Assembly: GCA_009775375.1 (NCBI GenBank)
Contig: VSPO01000157.1
Location: forward strand, 1 to 5,440
DNA length: 5,440 bases
From: Muribaculaceae bacterium
GTDB taxonomy: Bacteria > Bacteroidota > Bacteroidia > Bacteroidales > Muribaculaceae
Direction: 5' to 3'
How positions within the stretch are numbered: position 1 is the first letter of the stretch; every line of letters begins with the position of its first letter. The notes under the pieces were generated by a model. That model was not told where the DNA came from, made no database searches, and was given only the letters and a program-made list of their open reading frames with translations. Below, piece after piece: positions 1 through 4,730 of this stretch. Made by a program: the position numbers and the translations under genes.

Positions 1-76
1 TTATTTTGTTGGAAATCAATAATATGGATATGTTTTACAGCATGAATTTCTAATTCAAATTTTTAACGAACTATTG

Positions 77-649
77 TCACTCATGGTTTAGATTTTTAAG
101 AACAAAACTCATATTTTCGCCGAGGTTACGCATATTTGCCATCCCTTCTTCATCATTGAGGACATCTCCGATATTCTTTCCATAGACCATATTCCAGTAG
201 GTGGAGCCAACAACTATCATCTCTTTGTTGAGCATAAAGTGATTCATGGTGTCAACGGTAGTCATGCCGCCCCCGCGACGCACTGCGGCAACCGAGGCCC
301 CAACCTTATGGCGAAAAAGCCCCAGATTGGTTGCAACGACAACTCCACCACGTTCCAGAAAGGCTTTCATCTTTGCGAACACATCAGCGGAATATACCGG
401 TGATCCGAAGATAATGCCGTCTGCATCTGCCATACGGCTGAATATCTCAGCAAATCCATCATTTGCAAACACACAGTTGCCTCTACCTTTACAGGCAAAA
501 CATCCGCGACACGGCTGTATTTCATATTCAGCCAACTGTATCAGTTCAGTCTCGATACCCTCTTTATTGAATTCATTAAAGACCTTGCTGATAATCAGGG
601 CTGTGTTTCCGTCTTTGCGGGCACTTCCGTTGATCCCGATTACCTTCAT
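77..649 (-). CDS. Flavodoxin-fold NAD(P)H-dependent oxidoreductase, iron-sulfur flavoprotein type
   Basis: This 190-residue cytoplasmic protein belongs to the NADPH-dependent FMN reductase / iron-sulfur flavoprotein superfamily. The FMN phosphate loop is visible at residues 8-16 (GSARKDGNT), and GSPVYSADVFAKMKAFLER at 82-100 is the usual second flavin-contacting segment. Between them are cysteines 47, 50, 53 and 59 in the spacing CX2CX2CX5C, the compact motif that binds a 4Fe-4S cluster in archaeal and bacterial Isf proteins. It probably moves electrons from a reduced carrier through Fe-S and FMN to a quinone, oxygen species or other small acceptor; the real substrate is unknown. It is the last gene of a three-gene operon and its ATG overlaps the upstream tautomerase stop by 4 nt (ATGA), suggesting translational coupling. 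The family call is secure and the function is inferred. Confidence 0.9.
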   Translation of the reverse strand: MKVIGINGSARKDGNTALIISKVFNEFNKEGIETELIQLAEYEIQPCRGCFACKGRGNCVFANDGFAEIFSRMADADGIIFGSPVYSADVFAKMKAFLERGGVVVATNLGLFRHKVGASVAAVRRGGGMTTVDTMNHFMLNKEMIVVGSTYWNMVYGKNIGDVLNDEEGMANMRNLGENMSFVLKNLNHE

Positions 650-846
650 GGCTTGTAATTTTGTTTTATCTCGTCAATCGACTTGCCGCCAATACCGAAG
701 TTTTCGTCGGGCAATTCCTTAATGGTCACTGTAAAGAACTGTTCTGGAATATGGGTTATCTCGGAGGCTGTTGAAGTAAGTCGCTCAATCAACTGTTTCT
801 TCTGTTCAGCGGTCAGTTTGCCGCTCTCTATTGATATGTAGGGCAT
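646..846 (-). CDS. 4-oxalocrotonate tautomerase-like small enzyme
   Basis: This 66-residue protein has the length and ends of the 4-oxalocrotonate tautomerase family. Pro2 becomes the N-terminal catalytic proline after Met removal, and residues 50-55 (FGIGGK) match the conserved Phe-Gly-Ile-Gly-Gly turn near the C terminus. Family members form small oligomers and catalyse keto-enol tautomerisation of 2-hydroxy-dienoate or similar compounds. By hand alignment, the two arginines that help bind substrate in classical 4-OT (Arg11 and Arg39) are Thr here, so the classical aromatic-degradation substrate is unlikely. The gene begins 2 nt after the HxlR regulator stop and overlaps the flavoprotein start, so all three are probably one transcript. 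Family identity is strong; the substrate is not known. Confidence 0.88.
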   Translation of the reverse strand: MPYISIESGKLTAEQKKQLIERLTSTASEITHIPEQFFTVTIKELPDENFGIGGKSIDEIKQNYKP

Positions 847-848
847 CT

Positions 849-1202
849 TTAGTTATGAGTCTCTTGGCGGTTTGATATTATGGTATCGAAGTTCTCGCGT
901 CCCCAGTTGAGCAGAGCCTCGACATGAGGCAGAAGCGTTCTGCCGAAGTCCGTCACAGAGTATTCCGTGCGAGGAGGAACATCCGGGAACAGTTCACGAC
1001 GGATTATGCCATCGGTGGTCAGTTGGCGGAGAACCTGAGACAGCACCTTTTCAGAGACCGACGGGATGTTGCGGTACAGCTCGTTGAAGCGCACCGGCCC
1101 GTTCTCGGAAATCTTCACGAGAACCACCAGTGCCCACTTGTTGCCGAGCCATTCAAGCATCGGAGCTGCCTTGCAATATTCGTAGTCAAGTTTTTTAGCC
1201 AT
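849..1202 (-). CDS. HxlR-family winged-helix transcriptional regulator
   Basis: This 117-residue DNA-binding protein matches the HxlR (MarR-like) family throughout. Cys10 lies just before the signature segment LEWLGNKWALVVL (16-28); the winged helix-turn-helix covers about 36-70, and the wing RRELFPDVPPRTEYSVTDFG covers 68-87. In the related Bacillus regulators YodB and HypR, an N-terminal cysteine in this place senses quinones, diamide or hypochlorite by disulfide formation or S-alkylation. Cys10 is the only cysteine, so any disulfide would have to be between subunits. It is the first gene of an operon with a tautomerase and an Fe-S flavoprotein, so it most likely controls that operon and perhaps the divergent radical SAM gene. 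The ATG is followed by the normal family N terminus and no Shine-Dalgarno sequence is present. The inducer is inferred only from relatives. Confidence 0.93.
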   Translation of the reverse strand: MAKKLDYEYCKAAPMLEWLGNKWALVVLVKISENGPVRFNELYRNIPSVSEKVLSQVLRQLTTDGIIRRELFPDVPPRTEYSVTDFGRTLLPHVEALLNWGRENFDTIISNRQETHN

Positions 1203-1246
1203 AACCGGGGTTGCAAAAAAGACTGATTATGAGCAATACAAACTTT

Positions 1247-1273
1247 TCGGTAAGGGTCAAACCTCTTGGTAAG
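1247..1273. promoter_or_regulatory. Candidate HxlR operator: two direct repeats
   Basis: TCGGTAAG at 1247-1254 and TTGGTAAG at 1266-1273 are direct repeats 19 bp apart, nearly two helical turns. They lie in the gap between the HxlR operon and the divergent radical SAM gene, ending 3 bp before the radical SAM -33 element and within the predicted leader of the HxlR operon. The position suits a regulator binding site. The repeat is short, the link to this HxlR is inference, and chance cannot be excluded. Confidence 0.3.
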
Positions 1274-1275
1274 TT

Positions 1276-1307
1276 GTTGCTTCCGCTCTGATAATCACCT
1301 AATTTTG
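1276..1307 (+). promoter_or_regulatory. Bacteroides-type promoter of the radical SAM gene
   Basis: The -7 element TAATTTTG at 1300-1307 matches TAnnTTTG exactly. GTTG at 1276-1279 is a good -33 element with a 20-nt spacer. The expected start of transcription is near 1312-1315, giving a leader of about 25 nt before the ATG at 1338. This excludes the in-frame upstream TTG codon at 1266 as a start, because it lies before the transcript begins. Confidence 0.65.
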
Positions 1308-1312
1308 CGGTA

Positions 1313-1343
1313 CAAAATTAACAAAATTTATCGAGATATGCAA
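1313..1343 (-). promoter_or_regulatory. Bacteroides-type promoter of the HxlR operon, face to face with the plus-strand promoter
   Basis: On the minus strand TAATTTTG (1320-1313) again matches TAnnTTTG exactly, and TTG (1343-1341) lies 20 nt upstream as the -33 element. Transcription would start near 1306, leaving a leader of about 100 nt before the HxlR ATG at 1202. The -33 element lies inside the first codons of the radical SAM gene. A second, poorer -7-like sequence (AAAGTTTG, 1246-1239 on the minus strand) lies nearer the gene but has no -33 at the right distance. Confidence 0.5.
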
Positions 1344-2231
1344 TATCCGCAACTACATTTCACCGGGCAGGTGTGGCGACCGCCATACGAGGCCGGCTCC
1401 CAACTCCTGCAACTGACCTCCGGCTGCACATGGCACAAATGCAAGTTTTGCAGCCTCTACCACGGCACACCCTTCCGAATGTCACCTCTCTCGGAGGTAG
1501 AGGAAGACCTTAAAGTCATTCGCAAGTGGCAGCCGCGCGCACGGCGAGTCTATCTAACCGGAGCAAATCCTTTTGCGCTGAGTTATAACAAACTCATGGA
1601 TGTTGCTCTGCTGCTGAGAAAATATCTTCCGCACATGGTTTCGTTCGGAATGTTCGCCCGCGTCACGGACATAACGCCCAAGTCAGTTGAAGAACTGAGG
1701 AATCTCCATCACCTCAAACTCGACAGCATCAACATCGGCATAGAGACAGCCCATGACCCGACTCTGGAGCGTATGAACAAAGGATACCATGCCTCCGACA
1801 TTATCGAACAGCTGACAAAACTCGACGAGGCCGGAATCCGTTACAACGTATTCTATCTTAACGGACTCGGAGGCAAGGGAAATGGCGAAGCCAGTGCGAT
1901 AGCGACTGCCGATGTTCTCAACAAACTGCATCCTTGTATCATCAATATAGTGTCGCTGACAATCTTCCCGGAATCACAGCTTTATCAGGAGATATTGGAC
2001 GGCACATATACCGAGGAGCCGGAGATTGAGCGGCTTATGGAGATGCGGACACTCATAGACCGACTGAATATCCGAGTCAACCTGCTCGGGCACCATATTT
2101 CCAATACGGTACCAATCACCGGAGCATTGCCCGACGACAAAGCCGCAATACTCCGTGAATTTGACAAAGCGATAGCTGAGTTCCCGGAAGAGGAACTGAA
2201 ATCCTATCGCAGCAGGATATGGCATCTGTAA
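1338..2231 (+). CDS. Radical SAM protein of unknown substrate
   Basis: This 297-residue protein shows a radical SAM cluster motif at Cys30, Cys35 and Cys38 (GCTWHKCKFC), spaced CX4CX2C instead of the common CX3CX2C. From memory, this spacing occurs in a subfamily with segments like LLQLTSGC, and the rest of the protein fits that group: YLTGANPFAL (72-81) as the second strand, INIGIETAHDPTLERMNKG (131-149) for SAM binding, and NLLGHHISNTVPITGALPDDK (248-268) near the C terminus. It should bind a 4Fe-4S cluster and cleave SAM to a 5'-deoxyadenosyl radical. No SPASM or B12-binding domain is present. The ATG at 1338 is chosen because an upstream in-frame TTG at 1266 precedes the promoter and encodes an unrelated extension. 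The gene is single, with divergent and convergent neighbours. The reaction is unknown. Confidence 0.88.
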   Translation: MQYPQLHFTGQVWRPPYEAGSQLLQLTSGCTWHKCKFCSLYHGTPFRMSPLSEVEEDLKVIRKWQPRARRVYLTGANPFALSYNKLMDVALLLRKYLPHMVSFGMFARVTDITPKSVEELRNLHHLKLDSINIGIETAHDPTLERMNKGYHASDIIEQLTKLDEAGIRYNVFYLNGLGGKGNGEASAIATADVLNKLHPCIINIVSLTIFPESQLYQEILDGTYTEEPEIERLMEMRTLIDRLNIRVNLLGHHISNTVPITGALPDDKAAILREFDKAIAEFPEEELKSYRSRIWHL

Positions 2232-2255
2232 AATTTGAGGATTTTCATAAATTTG
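2225..2255 (+). promoter_or_regulatory. Promoter-like sequence at the end of the radical SAM gene
   Basis: TAAATTTG at 2248-2255 matches TAnnTTTG exactly, and TCTG at 2225-2228 is a one-mismatch -33 element (consensus TTTG) with a 19-nt spacer. It overlaps the radical SAM stop codon and points into the gene-free stretch 2232-2475. Transcription would start near 2262. Because the region is AT-rich, a chance match is possible. Confidence 0.4.
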
Positions 2256-2261
2256 GAAATT

Positions 2262-2467
2262 CAGTCTTGTCAAAGGTTAAGTATAATAGCAGATATTCCA
2301 CAACAACTTTTTGACTGCGGAGACGTTAATACTACACCTGTATGTAATAGAGAGCCACTGGTAACAGTACAAAGGCTGATAGACGGTACAGGTAAGAGGA
2401 AAGGAAATATTTTGATGAACGGGGTTATGCCCGCGATGTGAAAATGTGGAAGCCTTTCCTCTTTTTT
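2262..2467 (+). ncRNA. Candidate structured small RNA (unknown class)
   Basis: The 244 nt between the convergent genes have no convincing protein gene but fold into several well-nested helices on the plus strand. ACCTGTA (2336-2342) pairs with TACAGGT (2387-2393). Inside this, AGCC (2353-2356) pairs with GGCT (2374-2377), and ACTG (2357-2360) pairs with CAGT (2365-2368) around a GTAA tetraloop of the GNRA type. Directly next to it, AAGAGGAAAGG (2394-2404) pairs with CCTTTCCTCTT (2453-2463), enclosing ATTTT/AAAAT (2409-2413 with 2441-2445) and CGGG/CCCG (2420-2423 with 2430-2433). A T-run ends the element. A promoter-like sequence precedes it, giving a transcript of about 205 nt. I do not recognise the class. 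Alternatively it is simply a long 3' untranslated region and terminator. The 5' end is inferred from the promoter. Confidence 0.42.
2394..2467 (+). terminator. Rho-independent terminator-like hairpin
   Basis: A perfect 11-bp stem (2394-2404 with 2453-2463) is followed by a T-run at 2462-2467. The 48-nt apical part is long for a terminator but carries two smaller stems of its own. It would end plus-strand transcription from the radical SAM gene or the candidate small RNA. On the minus strand the same stem lies just after the 2476-3060 gene but has only two T residues behind it, so it is a weaker terminator in that direction. Confidence 0.6.
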
Positions 2468-2475
2468 GTGTCCGT

Positions 2476-3060
2476 TCAATTCTGACCTACCATAGAAAGC
2501 AGGTAAAACTTGGGAAAGTTGTACACCTCCGAGCCATGCGCCATGACAGCAATCATGTTTATAGCAGCCATAGTCTGGGCATATACACCGATTGAATTTT
2601 TTATTGACGGATACTCCATCCATTTTTCAGCCGAGTCAAGCCACTCGTGATTCGTCACGTTGAAAAATGCGTTATGGCCCCTTGTATAGTCAAACATCCA
2701 TTTCCATGGCTCCCTGCCCTGTGGGTCGGATAGGAAGTCCGGCCTTACTCCTCTTGGGTCGGTGACCGTCACACAGCTACCCGTACCGAAGTTGAACATG
2801 AACATCAGAGGAATGTTCAGATACCGACTCTGTTCATATATCTCATTCCATTTCGAGGTGTCATCGTCAGCGACCAGAACAATATCACAGCCATAATCAT
2901 CCATTTCCTTGACGTTAGTGACAATCCGGACTTCGGGCAGTCCTATTCTTGACAACCCCTCCAAAAGCACCTTCGAGAAGCTGTTCTGGAATATGCCTAT
3001 TCTATGATAGGTTCTTGCTTCGTTTTCAACTGTCTCCATATCTTTTTCTTTTTCATCCAT
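2476..3060 (-). CDS. Hypothetical protein, possible degenerate ThiF/HesA (E1-like) fold
   Basis: I do not firmly recognise this 194-residue soluble protein. Its layout resembles an E1-like ThiF/HesA domain. FSKVLLEGLSRIGLPEVRIV (28-47) resembles the helix and strand after the nucleotide loop. CDIVLVADDD (58-67) resembles the strand ending in the Asp-rich turn, and LNIPLMFMF (81-89) resembles the following strand. SIGVYAQTMAAINMIAVMAHG (156-176) resembles the C-terminal helix. The GxGxxG nucleotide loop, the catalytic cysteine and the CxxC zinc pairs of active members are not visible, and it is shorter than the usual 240 or more residues. The first 20 residues are charged and probably disordered. 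There is no signal peptide or membrane segment. It is a single gene with its own promoter and a convergent neighbour. It could also be an unrelated Rossmann-like protein. Confidence 0.7.
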   Translation of the reverse strand: MDEKEKDMETVENEARTYHRIGIFQNSFSKVLLEGLSRIGLPEVRIVTNVKEMDDYGCDIVLVADDDTSKWNEIYEQSRYLNIPLMFMFNFGTGSCVTVTDPRGVRPDFLSDPQGREPWKWMFDYTRGHNAFFNVTNHEWLDSAEKWMEYPSIKNSIGVYAQTMAAINMIAVMAHGSEVYNFPKFYLLSMVGQN

Positions 3061-3085
3061 TGCTTACAGGTTTTGTTTCACATTG

Positions 3086-3093
3086 CAAAGTTA
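3086..3093 (-). promoter_or_regulatory. -7 element of the 2476-3060 gene
   Basis: On the minus strand the sequence reads TAACTTTG, an exact match to TAnnTTTG, 25 nt before the ATG at 3060. The predicted leader is about 20 nt. No clear TTTG lies at the usual 19-21 nt upstream, so the -33 element is weak or absent. Confidence 0.5.
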
Positions 3094-3131
3094 CAGCACT
3101 TGCAAAAACAAAACATCACCCAAAAGGGTAG

Positions 3132-3164
3132 TTTTTCATCTGAAACCGGATGTCAGATAAAAAA
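3132..3164. repeat. Imperfect 33-bp palindrome between two genes
   Basis: ATCTGA (3138-3143) and TCAGAT (3153-3158) form a perfect 6-bp inverted repeat around a 9-nt loop. TTTTT (3132-3136) and AAAAA (3160-3164) extend the arms after one mismatch. It lies just downstream of the glucosaminidase gene and upstream of the 2476-3060 promoter. On either strand the T-run precedes the stem and the A-run follows it, so it is not a classical terminator. It may be a transcription-end hairpin or a protein-binding site. Confidence 0.4.
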
Positions 3165-3185
3165 ATATACTTTTGTGTAGTCCTT

Positions 3186-3860
3186 TCATAACTGTTTCAG
3201 GACGCTGATGACAGCGCGGATGTAGCCGGGGTCTTCGGCATAACCGATTTTCTTCAGCCAGAGTAGATAGTCGCCACCGCGATAGCGATGCTGGACTTTC
3301 GTATAGTAGGCCCGGACACATTCTGTCCAATGGTTGAGCTCATAGTAGGTCTTGGTTCGGGGATTGGTCAGGCCGAACAGATTGTGCTTGTTGCGGCATA
3401 CCGAGGAGCGGAACCAGCCTGTCTCCAGTATCGCCTGCGTCAGCACAATCTTCGGATGCCTGATGCCGTTGCGCTCAATCTCCGCGAGGAGATTGAGAAT
3501 GGTCAGTTCCGGCAAGTCTCGTTTGGATTGGGTCTCCTTTCCTTGAAGACCCGGCTTACTCCTATTATATATGGTGCGAGAGATGTCTTTTCTGTCGGTC
3601 CATAAGTCAGACTTTTTTACGTTCCGTTTTTGGGCAGATTGCGCAGGAGGCTCTGTGGCCTTGATTGTGTCTGATTCGGCTGCCACGATGTTTGTCGGAG
3701 CAGCTGATTGTTTTGTTATGCTCTTATTATTAGACAATTGCATATTTGAAGCGGTGATTTCGCGTCCGAAATTGCCGCGTGAGCTGATTGTGTTGAACTG
3801 CGCCCGGGCATGGCCGCAGAATATAAGTATGGCCAGCATGGCCGCAATAGTGTTGTGCAT
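3186..3860 (-). CDS. Secreted glucosaminidase-domain peptidoglycan hydrolase
   Basis: This 224-residue protein has a signal peptide (hydrophobic 5-16, ending in ARA at 18-20 with likely cleavage after Ala20). A Ser/Thr/Asn-rich, low-complexity linker follows to about residue 115, then a FlgJ/Bax-type glucosaminidase domain. The catalytic glutamate is probably Glu146 in QAILETGWFRS. NKHNLFGLTNP (157-167) is the conserved segment after it, and YAEDPGYIRAVISVLKQL (207-224) is the usual C-terminal helix. It should act in the periplasm on the glycan strands of peptidoglycan. Bacteroidales conjugative elements often carry such an enzyme, presumably to open the wall for the transfer machinery; this role is inferred from the neighbours. 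Cys15 has Phe before it, which is a poor lipobox, so ordinary secretion is preferred over lipoprotein export. It is divergent from the DUF3945-type gene. Confidence 0.88.
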   Translation of the reverse strand: MHNTIAAMLAILIFCGHARAQFNTISSRGNFGREITASNMQLSNNKSITKQSAAPTNIVAAESDTIKATEPPAQSAQKRNVKKSDLWTDRKDISRTIYNRSKPGLQGKETQSKRDLPELTILNLLAEIERNGIRHPKIVLTQAILETGWFRSSVCRNKHNLFGLTNPRTKTYYELNHWTECVRAYYTKVQHRYRGGDYLLWLKKIGYAEDPGYIRAVISVLKQL

Positions 3861-3885
3861 TTCGTTCCGTGGGTTGGTGTGAGAA

Positions 3886-3924
3886 TAATTTTGCGGTGTT
3901 TAAGCACTTCGCACCGCAAAATTA
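3886..3924. promoter_or_regulatory. Perfect 13-bp inverted repeat with two opposed -7 elements
   Basis: TAATTTTGCGGTG (3886-3898) and its exact complement CACCGCAAAATTA (3912-3924) are separated by 13 nt, which hold a small AAG-CA-CTT palindrome (3902-3909). Each arm carries TAATTTTG, a perfect -7 element. The left arm points towards the DUF3945-type gene (leader about 43 nt) and the right arm towards the glucosaminidase gene (leader about 50 nt). The -33 elements are poor on both sides. It may work as a divergent promoter, an operator, or both. A stem-loop in RNA is also possible. Confidence 0.6.
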
Positions 3925-3942
3925 ACCCACCAACAACCAACA

Positions 3943-4728
3943 ATGGAAACAGACAACAAAAATCGTCAGAACAGTCTCCCTTACGAAAAGCTGGCCCTTC
4001 TCGGCATCGACCGCGAAAAGGCCGACAGACTGCCGGAGGACTTCAAGCGCAGGCTCGCTGACGGCGAGGTGACGCCACTGATGCAGGTGTCGATTACCGC
4101 CCGAAACGGGAACGTGATAACGTTGCCCCTCAAACTCCAGATGGCACTCGACCATTCAGGTCAGACCGTGCTGATAGCCTATCCCGTGCGCAAGGCCCTC
4201 GACGAGGAGAAGACACGCGAGCTGAGACTCACCACCAACGAGGTCGAAAGACTTCGCAAGGGCGACGTGATCCAGAAAGCCGTCGACGCCAACGGAGAGA
4301 AGACACAGCACTACCTCCAGCTCGACCCCGAGACCAAATCCATCATCCGGCGCAAGGTCAACGACATAAAGGTCGAGCAGCGCGTCCGCGACATGGAGAA
4401 AGTCAACCACATCGAATTCGGCACCCAGCAGAAACAGCAGGTGCGCGACGGCAAGCCGGCCGAACTCAACGTTGGCGGCGAGAAAGTCACCGTCGGCATA
4501 GACCTGAAGGAGCCGCAGGGGTTCCGCATCGTCAAGGGCGACATGAAGGAGTGGGAGCGTCAGCAGAAGCTCCGCTACGACGACCTCCAACCCGAATATA
4601 TCGGGTTGGTACAGACCGACAAGAACACATGGGAATACCGTAAGGTGGTCGAAAGATACGAATCCGAACGCGCCATCAACCTTGACAGCGACAGGAAGCG
4701 TGACCGCAACTCCGGCATGAAGATGTGA
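3943..4728 (+). CDS. DUF4099/DUF3945-type protein of Bacteroidales mobile elements
   Basis: This 261-residue, highly charged cytoplasmic protein resembles the DUF4099 and DUF3945 proteins of Bacteroidales conjugative elements. The N-terminal part (about 12-85, LPYEKLALLGIDREKADRL onwards) is DUF4099-like. The rest contains two similar units, about 96-143 (LTTNEVERLRKGDVIQKAV) and 159-205 (FGTQQKQQVRDGKPAELNV). Both have a helix, a Lys/Arg-x-Gly turn, strands around GEK and a second Arg/Lys-rich end, so it looks internally duplicated. The conserved EWERQQKLRYDDLQPEYIGLV segment (203-223) follows. The molecular function is unknown; neighbours of this kind often include topoisomerases and other DNA-processing genes. 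The next gene begins within or 2 nt after its end, so the two are one operon. There are no membrane segments. The assignment is from memory of the family. Confidence 0.8.
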   Translation: METDNKNRQNSLPYEKLALLGIDREKADRLPEDFKRRLADGEVTPLMQVSITARNGNVITLPLKLQMALDHSGQTVLIAYPVRKALDEEKTRELRLTTNEVERLRKGDVIQKAVDANGEKTQHYLQLDPETKSIIRRKVNDIKVEQRVRDMEKVNHIEFGTQQKQQVRDGKPAELNVGGEKVTVGIDLKEPQGFRIVKGDMKEWERQQKLRYDDLQPEYIGLVQTDKNTWEYRKVVERYESERAINLDSDRKRDRNSGMKM

Positions 4729-4730
4729 CC

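Noticed and set aside
44..64. Small GAATT/AATTC stem followed by a T-run near the left edge
   Set aside because: The stem is only 5 bp in AT-rich sequence, and the T-run is on the wrong side for ending the minus-strand operon.
246..722. 158-codon plus-strand open frame opposite the flavoprotein and tautomerase
   Set aside because: Both minus-strand genes have strong family motifs; this frame is their shadow.
1266..1337. Upstream in-frame extension of the radical SAM gene from a TTG codon
   Set aside because: The TTG lies before the -33 and -7 elements and the 24 added residues do not resemble the family; the ATG at 1338 gives the expected N terminus.
2354..2376. GCCACTG followed by AAAGGC, reminiscent of a cobalamin riboswitch segment
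   Set aside because: The conserved B12 box does not follow it, the other core segments are not recognisable, and no plus-strand gene lies downstream to be regulated.
2374..2385. Hammerhead-ribozyme-like CTGATA segment
   Set aside because: The core would need CTGANGA and a paired GAAA segment in the right helix arrangement; neither is met.
2235..2441. Plus-strand 68-codon open frame in the gap
   Set aside because: It starts at TTG, has no domain-like composition and overlaps the nested helices; a structured RNA or untranslated region explains the stretch better.
2270..2623. Minus-strand 117-codon open frame crossing the gap
   Set aside because: Its first third overlaps the well-supported 2476-3060 gene on the same strand in another frame, and the rest covers the RNA helices.
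3168..3175. Plus-strand TACTTTTG matching the -7 consensus
   Set aside because: It has no -33 element and points into the antisense side of the glucosaminidase gene, so it is probably a chance match.
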